Assembly (NCBI GenBank): GCA_035369845.1
Contig: DAOOVD010000003.1
Span: 1 to 64,000, forward strand
Direction: 5' to 3'
Length of the DNA: 64,000 nucleotides
DNA from: DAOOVD01 sp035369845
Lineage (GTDB): Bacteria > Bacillota > Desulfotomaculia > Desulfotomaculales > Pelotomaculaceae
Part shown: piece by piece, positions 14,695-22,763 of the stretch
Numbering within the stretch: position 1 is the stretch's first letter
Layout of the letters: each line of letters opens with the position of its first letter
Made by a program: the position numbers and the translations under genes
Notes under the pieces: model-generated
What the model was told of the DNA's origin: nothing
Database searches by the model: none
The model's input: only the letters and a program-made list of their open reading frames with translations

Positions 14695-16914
14695 TCAATT
14701 TTCTGCAACCTGATTTTGCAACCATATGCCAGAATTTTCGATTCTATCCCTGAGCTTTGTGTTTCTCGCTGACAACTTATTGTTTCTAACCGCTATCCAA
14801 TAAGCTTTTTTGGTCCCTACCAGCACCACTTTTTCCTTGGCCCTCGACACCGCCGTGTAAATGAGCTTGCGGTTCAGCATGATATAGTGGCTGGTCGTCA
14901 GGGGGATCACCACCGCTTTGAACTCCGACCCCTGGCTTTTGTGGGCAGTGATCGCATAGGCCAGTTCCAGGTTGTGCAGCTCGCTTTTGCCGAACTCTAC
15001 ATCGCCTTGATGTTCAAAGTAAACCGTAATGCCAGCGGCTTCTCCGTTTTCGTTTTCTATCACGCGACTGATAATGCCGGTCTCGCCGTTAAAGACGCCG
15101 TACTCGCCCTTTTCGTAATTGTTTCGGACGCATATAACCCGGTCGCCAACCCGGAATACGGCATCGCCGCAAGTGATTTCTCTCCCTCCTGCCTTGCTGC
15201 TTGGGTTTAACCTTTCCTGCAACATGCGGTTTAGCGTTATAGTTCCGACTGGACCGTTCTTCATAGGAGACAGCACCTGTATATCATCCAGGGAGTAACC
15301 GAGTTTTAAAAACCTCATAACGCATCCGACAATTGTCCTGGTGATTTCCTCCGGCTCGCTTTTCTCGATGAAATAAAAATCACCCCTGCCATGGTCGGGG
15401 TAAAAAACCTTCCCTTTATTTATTGCGTGCGCTCCGGTCACAATCTGGCTTTGCGATGCCTGCCGGAACACTTTCTCCAACCTCACCGCAGGCACTCCCG
15501 CCGCCAGGAGATCAGCCAGGACATTGCCCGGCTCGACCGAAGGCAGCTGGTCGGCGTCGCCCACAAGCAACACGCGCGTGTCCTCGCCAACTGCGTCGAA
15601 CAACATCTTCGCCATGCTTACGCCCATCATGGACACCTCGTCTACGACCAGGAGGCCGCAGGGCAAAGGGCTGCTCCTGCAGTATGCCGGCGTTGGCGCG
15701 CCCGGCCTGAAACCCAACAACCTGTGGACCGTGCTCGCGCCCCTGCCGGTCACCTCGGCCAGCCTGCGGCTGGCCTTGCCGGTGGGCGACGCCAGGAGGA
15801 CGGGTTTGCCGAAAAGGCTTTCGTAAACGCTTATCACTGCTTTTACGGCAGTGGTCTTGCCAACGCCGGGGCCGCCGGTCAAGATCAGCAGGTTGTTGTT
15901 CATCAGGCTAACCACGACCTGCTTCTGCTCGCTAGAAAGCCTTATGCCTTCCCTAAGCTCGTACTGTTTAACGAGCCTTTCGACTTTTTCCGGCAAAATG
16001 ACATCTTTCCGAGGCTTTAACATCGACCTAGCGCTCTCCGCCAGCAAAACTTCGTCTTTGTATAGCTTGGGAGTGTAGACTGCATTATCTTCTATTACCA
16101 GCCTGTCGCTACTGGACAGGTGCTTAAGCATATTGTCCACCTGTTCCCTTGTGACGCATTTCTTTTTATGATTCAGCAGTTTTAAGGCTTTTCCCAATAA
16201 CTCTTCTCTTGTCGCATAGCAATAGCCGTTGTCCCAGATTATTTCTTTGAGCGACTGGCGGATTGCGCCTGCAATTCGGCCCGTGCTGTCAAGGGATACG
16301 CCCAAGCCCTGGGCGATGGCGTCAGCCTTCAGAAACCCGATGCTGTCTACTTCCATAAGACAGTACGGATTCCGCTTGACCAGCTCTGCAGTAGCGCCGC
16401 CGAACTTTTTATGTGCTTTCATGGCGGCATTGACGGATATGCCGAGCGGCAGGAGTTGCGATACAATCCTCTGGGCTTCGTAGGCGCCTCTCACGCTTTC
16501 ATAGACTTCCTGGGGCTTCCGTAAACCTTTTATACCTGCAAGCGCTTCAACGCCTTTTTCCATGATGTTTTTTACCGCCTCGGCACCGAGTTTTTCGACG
16601 ATCCTCTTGGCAGTGACCGGGCCGACTCCTTTAATCAGGCTGGAGGACAGAAATGCAATAGCCTGTTCTTCAGTGGTGGGTACGATACGCTCCCAGGTAT
16701 CTACCCTAACCTGGCGGCCGTACTTCTGATGTACGTACCATTCACCTTTTACAAAAATCCTCTCTTTTTCCTCCGCACTGTAGAGATTACCAGATATGAT
16801 TGCCTGCTTGTCGTTATAAACAAACAGAGCGACGTGATAGTCATCGCTTCTGCTTTTAAAATAAAAACGGGTTACATGACCTTCGGCTGAAAACGATTCT
16901 TTTGTTTCTTCCAA
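14695..16914 (-). CDS. recD2: RecD2-type SF1 DNA helicase
   Basis: The 739-residue length and layout are those of RecD2. A helix-hairpin-helix region lies near residue 95 (LIKGVGPVTAKRIVEKLG). Walker A GGPGVGKTT is near residue 350, followed by TVHRLLG, Walker B VVDEVSM, GDADQLPSV, the UvrD-like ITAHKSQGSEF and YTAVSRAKEKVVLVG. RecD2 unwinds DNA 5' to 3' without RecBC and acts in repair and replication restart. Together with the DnaB-like ATPase, initiator and recU it makes a replication/recombination set for the element. The start ATG 16914 has AGGAG just upstream. Confidence 0.93.
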   Translation of the reverse strand: MEETKESFSAEGHVTRFYFKSRSDDYHVALFVYNDKQAIISGNLYSAEEKERIFVKGEWYVHQKYGRQVRVDTWERIVPTTEEQAIAFLSSSLIKGVGPVTAKRIVEKLGAEAVKNIMEKGVEALAGIKGLRKPQEVYESVRGAYEAQRIVSQLLPLGISVNAAMKAHKKFGGATAELVKRNPYCLMEVDSIGFLKADAIAQGLGVSLDSTGRIAGAIRQSLKEIIWDNGYCYATREELLGKALKLLNHKKKCVTREQVDNMLKHLSSSDRLVIEDNAVYTPKLYKDEVLLAESARSMLKPRKDVILPEKVERLVKQYELREGIRLSSEQKQVVVSLMNNNLLILTGGPGVGKTTAVKAVISVYESLFGKPVLLASPTGKASRRLAEVTGRGASTVHRLLGFRPGAPTPAYCRSSPLPCGLLVVDEVSMMGVSMAKMLFDAVGEDTRVLLVGDADQLPSVEPGNVLADLLAAGVPAVRLEKVFRQASQSQIVTGAHAINKGKVFYPDHGRGDFYFIEKSEPEEITRTIVGCVMRFLKLGYSLDDIQVLSPMKNGPVGTITLNRMLQERLNPSSKAGGREITCGDAVFRVGDRVICVRNNYEKGEYGVFNGETGIISRVIENENGEAAGITVYFEHQGDVEFGKSELHNLELAYAITAHKSQGSEFKAVVIPLTTSHYIMLNRKLIYTAVSRAKEKVVLVGTKKAYWIAVRNNKLSARNTKLRDRIENSGIWLQNQVAEN

Positions 16915-17054
16915 AAAACCTGCTCCTTTCTAAAGAAAGGTTTCGAAATGGAGTTCTGCGACAATTGAGACATTTTTTCGGTAGGTTAGTCTTTGCGACG
17001 CTGTTACTAATCGATCACTGAAAGAAAAATCGTGGATTAACAAATGTTTTTCCT

Positions 17055-17957
17055 TTACCTTGCGGCTTTTTTCGTAAAAGAAACTGTTCCGGGTTCCTTC
17101 TTTGGCACCAGGAATTTGCTGTTCTTTTGGTCAAAGGCCAGTTCGATTACTTCGCAGTTGCCAAATCTGTTTTTTATTACTACAAGTTCGACATTATTTG
17201 TTTTCTTGGGATCGCTGGATTTGACGAGGTTAATCGCTACATCAACGTCATAGTCAATATCTCCAGACTCCTTGAATCCATAGGCCATTTTATCTCCGTA
17301 ATACGCGGCTCTGCTCAAGCCACTGATGAGCATAACCCCGACGTCTTTTTCATCTCCAGCAAGGCGCTGGAATTCTGCGCTTGCATTTGCTACTGCTATT
17401 CGGGGATCGTTTTCATGTCTGGTCTCGGCCAATTTCTGGAGGTAATCAACGATTACCAGGAATTTTGCATCCGGTTCTTTCTCTCTCCGGTACCCGTTGA
17501 TTATTTCCAGGATCATTTTTACCGAAAAATTTTTGTCTATCTTTTTGAAGCAAATCCTGCCCTTTGTTGCTGTAAAGTGCTCTCGACCAGCTTTTTCAAA
17601 AACTTTCAGATCTCCCAACCCTCTAGTGTAAGCCGTTACATCGAGGTTGGAATATTGGCATATCATCCTGGTATGTAAATTCTCCAGTTTATTCTCAGCG
17701 AAGCAGTAGATGATCACTGAATCATCGAATTTAGCAACGTTGGTTGCTATCTGAAGGGCCAATGCAGTCTTGCCTACACCTGGTTGACCGCCGATTACTA
17801 CCACACTGCCGGGATTAATCCCGTTTATCATGGCATCCAGATCAGGAATTCCGGTGGAAAATCCAGTGAAGCACCTTCCCGTGCTTTGAGCAGCATCTTT
17901 TCGTAACTGGCATTCTTTCACGGTCATTTCCAGTGATCTATCTAACCAAACGTCCAA
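17055..17957 (-). CDS. DnaB-like (RecA-fold) replicative helicase
   Basis: This protein has about 300 residues. F-TGIPDLDAMI-GI-PG is followed by Walker A GGQPGVGKTALALQI, Walker B VIVDYLQKL, an SR-x-AYYGDK segment, and D-D-AINLVK before a C-terminal basic tail. This is the DnaB C-terminal ATPase domain without the usual N-terminal primase-binding domain. TTG 17957 with AAGGAGG eight bases upstream is the probable start; the frame open to 18041 runs through a strong hairpin. It lies beside the iterons and the initiator-like gene, which fits a plasmid-type replication helicase or loader. Confidence 0.85.
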   Translation of the reverse strand: MDVWLDRSLEMTVKECQLRKDAAQSTGRCFTGFSTGIPDLDAMINGINPGSVVVIGGQPGVGKTALALQIATNVAKFDDSVIIYCFAENKLENLHTRMICQYSNLDVTAYTRGLGDLKVFEKAGREHFTATKGRICFKKIDKNFSVKMILEIINGYRREKEPDAKFLVIVDYLQKLAETRHENDPRIAVANASAEFQRLAGDEKDVGVMLISGLSRAAYYGDKMAYGFKESGDIDYDVDVAINLVKSSDPKKTNNVELVVIKNRFGNCEVIELAFDQKNSKFLVPKKEPGTVSFTKKAAR

Positions 17958-17979
17958 AACTAAAACCTCCTTGAGAAGG

Positions 17980-18039
17980 AAGAGGGAGTGGCGGGTATTT
18001 ATTGCCCGCCACTCCCTCTTGAAGATCTTAAAGATCTTC
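17980..18039. repeat. Strong hairpin plus short palindrome before the helicase gene
   Basis: Perfect 16-base arms at 17980-17995 and 18005-18020 (AAGAGGGAGTGGCGGG) enclose nine bases. They are directly followed by a 9-1-9 palindrome of GAAGATCTT at 18021-18039. No T tract follows on the minus strand, so a simple terminator is unlikely. It lies between the iterons and the helicase ribosome binding site, and may be an origin structure, a protein site or an mRNA hairpin. Confidence 0.85.
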
Positions 18040-18105
18040 AAGATCTACAGCAAAATCGATGACCTCTCAGCCTTACTCTCCCAAGGCTCAGAAAATTTTT
18101 CCATG

Positions 18106-18247
18106 TCCTGTGAGGTCGAGAAAATCGTCCTGTGAGATCGAGAAAATTGTCCTGTGAGATCGAGAAAATTGTCCTGTGAGATCGAGAAAATTCTCTATAG
18201 ATGACTTAAGATACAGAAAAATATGCCCTGTGAGATCGAGAAAATCC
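18106..18247. repeat. Iterons: probable replication origin of the element
   Basis: Five direct repeats with core CCTGTGAGATCGAGAAAA start at 18106, 18128, 18150, 18172 and 18226. The first four are head to tail with a 22-bp period. The last is set off by an AT-rich 32-bp gap and ends at the stop codon of the initiator-like gene. The first repeat has one change (GAGGTC). A period of two helical turns beside a rep gene is the classic pattern of iteron-controlled origins. The 22-bp repeats abut with no spacers, so this is not a CRISPR array. Confidence 0.85.
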
Positions 18248-19159
18248 TTAGCTCCTTTTTCTTCCAGCCAATATTACATGGTATATGTTGCCATCATAGT
18301 TGTAGTCTTCTATTACAAACGGATTCAGTTTCGACAAGATGTTTTCGATTGCCTTTTGAACCTTATCCTTTCTGTTACTTGATATGTTGCAGATTTCCCT
18401 GAGTTTTTCCAGCTTAAATTTGAGGTTTGTGTCAGGAATTCTTGAAGCCAAATAATAAGCAATATTTTTTATGCCATTTGCAACTATCGGATTTTTTTGT
18501 TGGTGAGCAATTTCCAACGCCTTGACAGGTACGGGAGCAGGAATAATATCATTTATAGTTCTTGAATAATATTTGTTTATATGAATGTAAACGGGTTGTT
18601 TGTTTGTTGGAATCGCTATGTCGTCAATTTTAACGGTCCTTCCTACTCCATCGATAAAACCAAAAATTATATATTGGGTCTCAATTCTTCCTTTTTCATT
18701 TTTAAAGCGCCAGGGGTAATTCTTAATTGTATATGCGCGACAAAAAGTCAAGATATTCATTATGTTCTCAATATTTTTCCCGTTGGTTGATAACCCCAAA
18801 AGGTTTGCCAGTTTATATGTACTGGTTTTAACCATTAGATTTGCTCTATCGCCGCTAGTTAAGTACATCTGCGTAGAAGCCGCTATAACATCCCGCGCCA
18901 TGCCCATGAGCCTTGCATATTGGAACAGTTCTACAGGGACATAAAATACTCTGTCATCTCCCGGCCATTTCCACTGGACAACTTGACAATAATCACCGGT
19001 ATGGATCCGGTCATAGGCCAGTAGGTTTTCGTTTTTGGTGACATCTTGCTGTAATGGGCGGAACAGATTAGTATCCCTGGCTGCATTGCGGTCGATGTTA
19101 ATGACGTTGGGTTCTAACCAGGAAAACTTTTTTAGTTTACTGGTGTTCAATCTCATCAT
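18248..19159 (-). CDS. Probable replication initiator (Rep) protein
   Basis: This 303-residue basic protein has no clear database-type motif that I can name. The probable helix-turn-helix regions are VKTSTYKLANLLGLSTNGKNIENIMNILTF (around residue 110) and FKLEKLREICNISSNRKDKVQKAIENIL near the C-terminus. This gives two winged-helix-like units, as in iteron-binding Rep proteins. The assignment rests mainly on context: iterons lie immediately 3' and helicase genes follow on the same strand. It could also be another regulator that binds these repeats. Confidence 0.6.
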   Translation of the reverse strand: MMRLNTSKLKKFSWLEPNVINIDRNAARDTNLFRPLQQDVTKNENLLAYDRIHTGDYCQVVQWKWPGDDRVFYVPVELFQYARLMGMARDVIAASTQMYLTSGDRANLMVKTSTYKLANLLGLSTNGKNIENIMNILTFCRAYTIKNYPWRFKNEKGRIETQYIIFGFIDGVGRTVKIDDIAIPTNKQPVYIHINKYYSRTINDIIPAPVPVKALEIAHQQKNPIVANGIKNIAYYLASRIPDTNLKFKLEKLREICNISSNRKDKVQKAIENILSKLNPFVIEDYNYDGNIYHVILAGRKRS

Positions 19160-19175
19160 TCCCCAAGGCTTGTTC

Positions 19176-19559
19176 TCAGTTTCTTTGTTTTCGCGCTTTA
19201 GAATTCATGGTCTTGGCAAAGGTGTTGCGCCTGCTTTGACGCCACTCCCCGCCGTTACCGCCGACTAGCTCCTCGGCAAGCTCGGCGGCTTCAGCGTTTA
19301 TGTCGTACACAGGAGGATCGCTGACCTGCACCATGTCGCATTTTTGATGCGCGTGCAGTTTTTTGGCCCGGTAGTATTTTTTTGTCCAGTTAATAATTTC
19401 GTTACAATCAACGCCGATTTTTTCAGAAAATATCTGTACTGCCGGTTGCCCGTTGGAGTTATTTATTTTTTCTATAATCGCTGCTCTTTCTGAAGAATTG
19501 TTTATGTATCTGAGCGCCAGCTCGTTCAGCTCGCTTGTTGTCATCGACCTCAGTGACAT
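19176..19559 (-). CDS. Hypothetical protein, 127 residues
   Basis: It has a helical N-terminus (TTSELNELALRYINNSSERAAIIEKI), a possible helix-turn-helix (VQIFSEKIGVDCNEIINWTKKYYRAKKL) and a basic C-terminal tail. It is 16 bp before the initiator-like gene and overlaps the preceding gene by 10 bp, so it belongs to the same operon. It may be a small DNA-binding copy-control protein; that is inference. Confidence 0.6.
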   Translation of the reverse strand: MSLRSMTTSELNELALRYINNSSERAAIIEKINNSNGQPAVQIFSEKIGVDCNEIINWTKKYYRAKKLHAHQKCDMVQVSDPPVYDINAEAAELAEELVGGNGGEWRQSRRNTFAKTMNSKARKQRN

Positions 19560-19933
19560 GCCGCACGCTCCTTATAGTCCTTTCTTAGCATTATCTCGAC
19601 GTCTAAGCATTCTAAGAAGTATTTTTTATATAAAGCATCTTTTTTAATCCATGACGGTATTTGGTAATATTCGGGTTTTGGGCGATATCCGTTTCGTACT
19701 TTACAGCGGGCTACTTTTTCAATTTTTTCTCTTGTTGCTTTTGCAATACCCTTCGGGCAACTCGGAAGGTAAACTATATTCAGTTGTTGCAGCACTGTTT
19801 TTGCTTCTAAGCGCATGCGCCCGTCAGCGCCCGAATTCATCATTTCTCTCATGGCGATTTCATTGAATATGCGCAATCCTTTTGTTTTGTGCTTGGGAAT
19901 AAGCGCTGTTTTAGTTGAAACTTTCGAATACAT
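19550..19933 (-). CDS. Hypothetical basic protein
   Basis: The frame is open from 19981, but its first part reads through a hairpin. MYSKVSTKTALIPKHK from ATG 19933 (about 127 residues) is more likely. The protein is Lys/Arg-rich, with a KATREKIEKVARCKVRNGYRPKPEYYQIPSWIKKDALYKKYFLE stretch and no recognised domain. It overlaps the next gene. Confidence 0.55.
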   Translation of the reverse strand: MYSKVSTKTALIPKHKTKGLRIFNEIAMREMMNSGADGRMRLEAKTVLQQLNIVYLPSCPKGIAKATREKIEKVARCKVRNGYRPKPEYYQIPSWIKKDALYKKYFLECLDVEIMLRKDYKERAACH

Positions 19934-19967
19934 ATTTATCCAACACCAACTCCCCAAATATATTTTG

Positions 19968-20591
19968 CAGTTCCCCGGCAATTAAAAACCGGGGAACTGT
20001 TTGATACTTTGACAAAACACAAAACGAATACAACTGTCGATTACCTGCAGCCAGCCAGACGAATCGTCCTCCATAGCCTTCCTGTTAAGGGTAATTTAAC
20101 TGCCGGTTTCTTTCTCTAAAATTCAGGCAGCAAATTGGCGTGCACAGGAACAGCATTTCAGAGGGGGTGGTTATTTCCACCCTCACACTGCCGGCTGATG
20201 ATTTTCGCACCATATTCGCTTGTCAGGACTGGAATGATTGGTTCCAATCCTTATCCCGGCTTGCCGCTGCATTTTGGTATTGTTCTTGACGGCGGTCAGC
20301 CAGGTAGCCCTCTTACGATAACGCCTGGCAATTTATACGTGTTGCCGCCACGCCGGTTTTTTAAATCCGAGCTTGCAGCAAAACTTTGGGTTCTGCTGCC
20401 GGGGGAATCCCTACCGGAAAAAGCTGCCCGCTTAAACTATAGACGATTTTTGCGCACCCTCCGCGCACGCTGCGCAAAAATACGGTTTCCCGCGACCTCC
20501 TGGACAGAGGTTTCGCCCTGGAACCACCCGGGCTCTTTCAGGCGGGTAAAATTTTGTGCTGTGCAGGACTTTCACGAATTAAGAAGAATAT
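19968..20591. other. Non-coding stretch with several hairpins
   Basis: There is no convincing gene over about 600 bp. It holds an 11-bp inverted repeat with 10-base loop at 19968-19999 (CAGTTCCCCGG). It also has a hairpin at about 20163-20182 (GGGTGG/CCACCC), GATTGG-TT-CCAATC near 20236-20249, and a TTTTTGCGCA/TGCGCAAAAA inverted repeat near 20446-20479. A plus-strand frame at 20135-20602 has no ribosome binding site and no family. The density of stems would fit a structured RNA or a second protein-binding region, but nothing is identified. Confidence 0.5.
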
Positions 20592-20831
20592 CTAATATTT
20601 AACCCGCTGGATTGGCTTTCGCGAATCGGCCGGATCGTTTGTCTTTTCCTTTAGAAGAAGTATGCGGGCCAAAATATCGACCGCTTCATCGTAATCTTTC
20701 TGCCAGCCAGGTTTAGGAATAAACTTATGGGTCACAGCATACGATTTTGTCCTGCTGCTTTTGCAGAGCATTTTCTCAAACCTTTCTAAAAAACAGAATC
20801 TAAGATTCGAATAAAAAGCATCCTTTCTCAA
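20592..20831 (-). CDS. Hypothetical protein, 79 residues
   Basis: It is a small basic protein with a helical end (DYDEAVDILARILLLKEKTND) and two early cysteines. Its start overlaps the stop of the Cro-like gene by four bases (ATGA), which supports it as a coupled gene. No family is recognised. Confidence 0.55.
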   Translation of the reverse strand: MRKDAFYSNLRFCFLERFEKMLCKSSRTKSYAVTHKFIPKPGWQKDYDEAVDILARILLLKEKTNDPADSRKPIQRVKY

Positions 20832-21085
20832 CTAAACTGCAGTACGGCTTGTTCTATTTCGTCATTTATATGCGACATTTCGTTCGGTTTGAGGTCATAA
20901 AAAATCACATCCAAAGGTTCGCCGAATAATTCCTGTATTTTAAGGGCAATGTGCAGCTTCGGGGTCCTAATGCCGGTTTCGAACATGCCATAAAGCCTGT
21001 CCGATATACCGAGCTGTGCCGCAACTTCTTTCTGAGTCCATCTTCTTTCTTTGCGCAATTTTATCAGGTATTCTCTTTTTGCCAT
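20828..21085 (-). CDS. Cro-like HTH (XRE family) regulator
   Basis: This protein has about 85 residues from ATG 21085. LRKERRWTQKEVAAQLGISDRLYGMFETGIRTPKLHIALKIQELF is a textbook XRE helix-turn-helix. It is the first gene of the leftward run and is divergent from a second XRE repressor at 21272. In such pairs one protein keeps the element quiet and the other permits lytic or excision genes. This one is shorter and leads the replication genes, so it corresponds to Cro. Confidence 0.85.
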   Translation of the reverse strand: MAKREYLIKLRKERRWTQKEVAAQLGISDRLYGMFETGIRTPKLHIALKIQELFGEPLDVIFYDLKPNEMSHINDEIEQAVLQFS

Positions 21086-21129
21086 ATACGTCACCCCTAC
21101 CAATTTTAAGTTTATTTTAATTATACAGA

Positions 21130-21152
21130 ACTAACTGTAGTTAGTCAACTAA
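21130..21152. promoter_or_regulatory. Operator-like palindromes between divergent repressors
   Basis: Two overlapping perfect inverted repeats lie in the AT-rich 21086-21271 gap: ACTAAC-TGTA-GTTAGT (21130-21145) and TTAGT-CA-ACTAA (21141-21152). A third TTAACTA half-site follows near 21155. They are well placed to be binding sites for the two XRE proteins controlling both directions. Promoter hexamers are not obvious. Confidence 0.6.
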
Positions 21153-21271
21153 TTTAACTACATATTGTTCTTTTATATTTTTTATAATACCATAAAGATA
21201 TTTCATATAAAACTTTAAACAAATAATCCTGTAATCAGATAATCATTTTCTCTTAAGGAGAGGCGGAAAGT

Positions 21272-21676
21272 ATGGAATTAGAAAAAAGCCGGATGTTTGT
21301 AAAAAGGCTGAAACAGGAAAGAGAAATAAAGGGAATCACTCAAAAAGAATTAGGAGCATTGCTTGGGGTAACTGACCGAGCTGTTGGCCTCTGGGAAACA
21401 GGCAGGCGCATGCCCGATGCTGATATGCTTTTGAAGCTAGCCGAGATTTTTGATTGCACTGTTGATTATCTGCTCGGTGCTACGAATGAACGGAAATCTC
21501 GTACTGGCACTGATTTTGATCCTGAAATGGCTGAAATATTTAATCGAGCTAAAAAATTAAGCCCAGAGGGGCGGGAATATTTCAAAAAAGCCGTTAAATG
21601 GATTTTTGAAGTCGATAAGGATAGGGAAGCATTGAAAAAATTAAAGGGAAAGGCAAAAAAAGATTTTATGAACTAG
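21272..21676 (+). CDS. CI-like HTH (XRE family) repressor
   Basis: This protein has 134 residues. LKQEREIKGITQKELGALLGVTDRAVGLWETGRRMPDADMLLKLAEIFDCTVDYLLGATN is an XRE DNA-binding domain, followed by an acidic linker and a helical C-terminal dimerisation part. ATG 21272 has AAGGAGAGG upstream. It is followed by an ImmA/IrrE-type protease gene, the usual pairing in ICEBs1-like elements where the protease cleaves the repressor to release the element. It has no self-cleaving peptidase domain. Confidence 0.88.
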   Translation: MELEKSRMFVKRLKQEREIKGITQKELGALLGVTDRAVGLWETGRRMPDADMLLKLAEIFDCTVDYLLGATNERKSRTGTDFDPEMAEIFNRAKKLSPEGREYFKKAVKWIFEVDKDREALKKLKGKAKKDFMN

Positions 21677-21931
21677 TTATGCTTATATCCCTGTCCTCGA
21701 GGGGGGGGTGAGTATGTCTTCCATGCGTTACGTTACACGGACAGTTTTTTGTAAGTGGCCTCAGTTGAACGGGGCTGCCTGCTGGTTTTACCGGTAGAAT
21801 CCTTCGATTTTGGTCGAACCAGGCTTCACATAATACAATTATTGTCTTCCTGTGACTATTATGGTAATATTAGCAATAGAACATTTGTTCTGTTCATTAA
21901 AACCAAAACCTTCAAGAAAGGAGCTGTACTG

Positions 21932-22753
21932 GTGGAATCAACCTATTCACCCGGAACCACAAAAGCGCAGGAGTTAATAACCCGCGTAAAGCCTTCATAT
22001 CCGCTTGATATAGTGTGGCTTTTGGATAAACTCAACGAGTTTAAGATGAATAAGCAGGTCCAACTGGTACCCTGCGATTACTTGCCAGACAGCGTCAGCG
22101 CTTCCCTAATACAGCACCCCGGACTTAATTACCAGTATATTATTTATAATTCCGCCCATAACATTGAAAGAAAAAGGTTCAGCGTAGCGCATGAGTTTGG
22201 CCACCTTGCCTTGGAGCATAAGGCCTACAGCATCGGCGACGACGAAGATCCGGCAATAAAAAAAGAAGCGGACGACTTCGCGACAGAGCTCCTGATGCCT
22301 CGGTCAAAATTTACTTATGCTGCAGCCGTGAATTTCCACCTTGATCCGATATCGCTCGCGATGAAACTGCGCGACAGGCGGCATTTCTGGACGTCGCTGG
22401 AAGCAACGTGCAGAAGACTGCTCGACCTCGGCCTGTTTACGGGAGCTTTTGTTTTGTATGACAGCAACAGGCGGTATTTCTTATACAATTCCGAAGATTT
22501 CGACCCCTGCGAAGATAGGGCGGAGATCATCAACAAGCTACTGAACGAATTTAAACATACTGCCAACCCGAAAAAATTTTCAACAAAAACTTCCGACCTC
22601 TTCTTTTTCGCCCGGAAATTCTCAAGCGGCCAAATACTTGTTGCCTTAACCCCAAAAGACTGCATCGGAAGCAGTTTATATTTTAAAATCGCAGAGCAAA
22701 GTGCCTTTTGGCCCGTTGCCGGAGAGGTTTGTATAGACGGCCATAATCTCTGA
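21932..22753 (+). CDS. ImmA/IrrE-type zinc metallopeptidase
   Basis: This protein has about 273 residues from GTG 21932 (AAAGGAG eight bases upstream); the frame is open from 21755 but the earlier part is not similar to anything. The zinc site is FSVAHEFGHLALEH with a later Glu in EADDFATELLMPRS, as in ImmA/IrrE. The C-terminal part has aromatic strands and may sense a signal. The expected substrate is the XRE repressor just upstream. It lies directly before the recombinase, so repressor, protease and recombinase form one rightward unit. Confidence 0.88.
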   Translation: MESTYSPGTTKAQELITRVKPSYPLDIVWLLDKLNEFKMNKQVQLVPCDYLPDSVSASLIQHPGLNYQYIIYNSAHNIERKRFSVAHEFGHLALEHKAYSIGDDEDPAIKKEADDFATELLMPRSKFTYAAAVNFHLDPISLAMKLRDRRHFWTSLEATCRRLLDLGLFTGAFVLYDSNRRYFLYNSEDFDPCEDRAEIINKLLNEFKHTANPKKFSTKTSDLFFFARKFSSGQILVALTPKDCIGSSLYFKIAEQSAFWPVAGEVCIDGHNL

Positions 22754-22763
22754 GGTGATCAAA

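Noticed and set aside
15391..16020. Plus-strand frame of 209 codons
   Set aside because: Antisense to the conserved helicase motifs of recD2.
18106..18247. Short direct repeats as a CRISPR array
   Set aside because: Repeats are 22 bp with no unique spacers and no cas genes; they fit iterons.
20135..20602. Plus-strand frame of 155 codons
   Set aside because: No ribosome binding site at the TTG start, no recognisable domain and strong overlap with inverted repeats.
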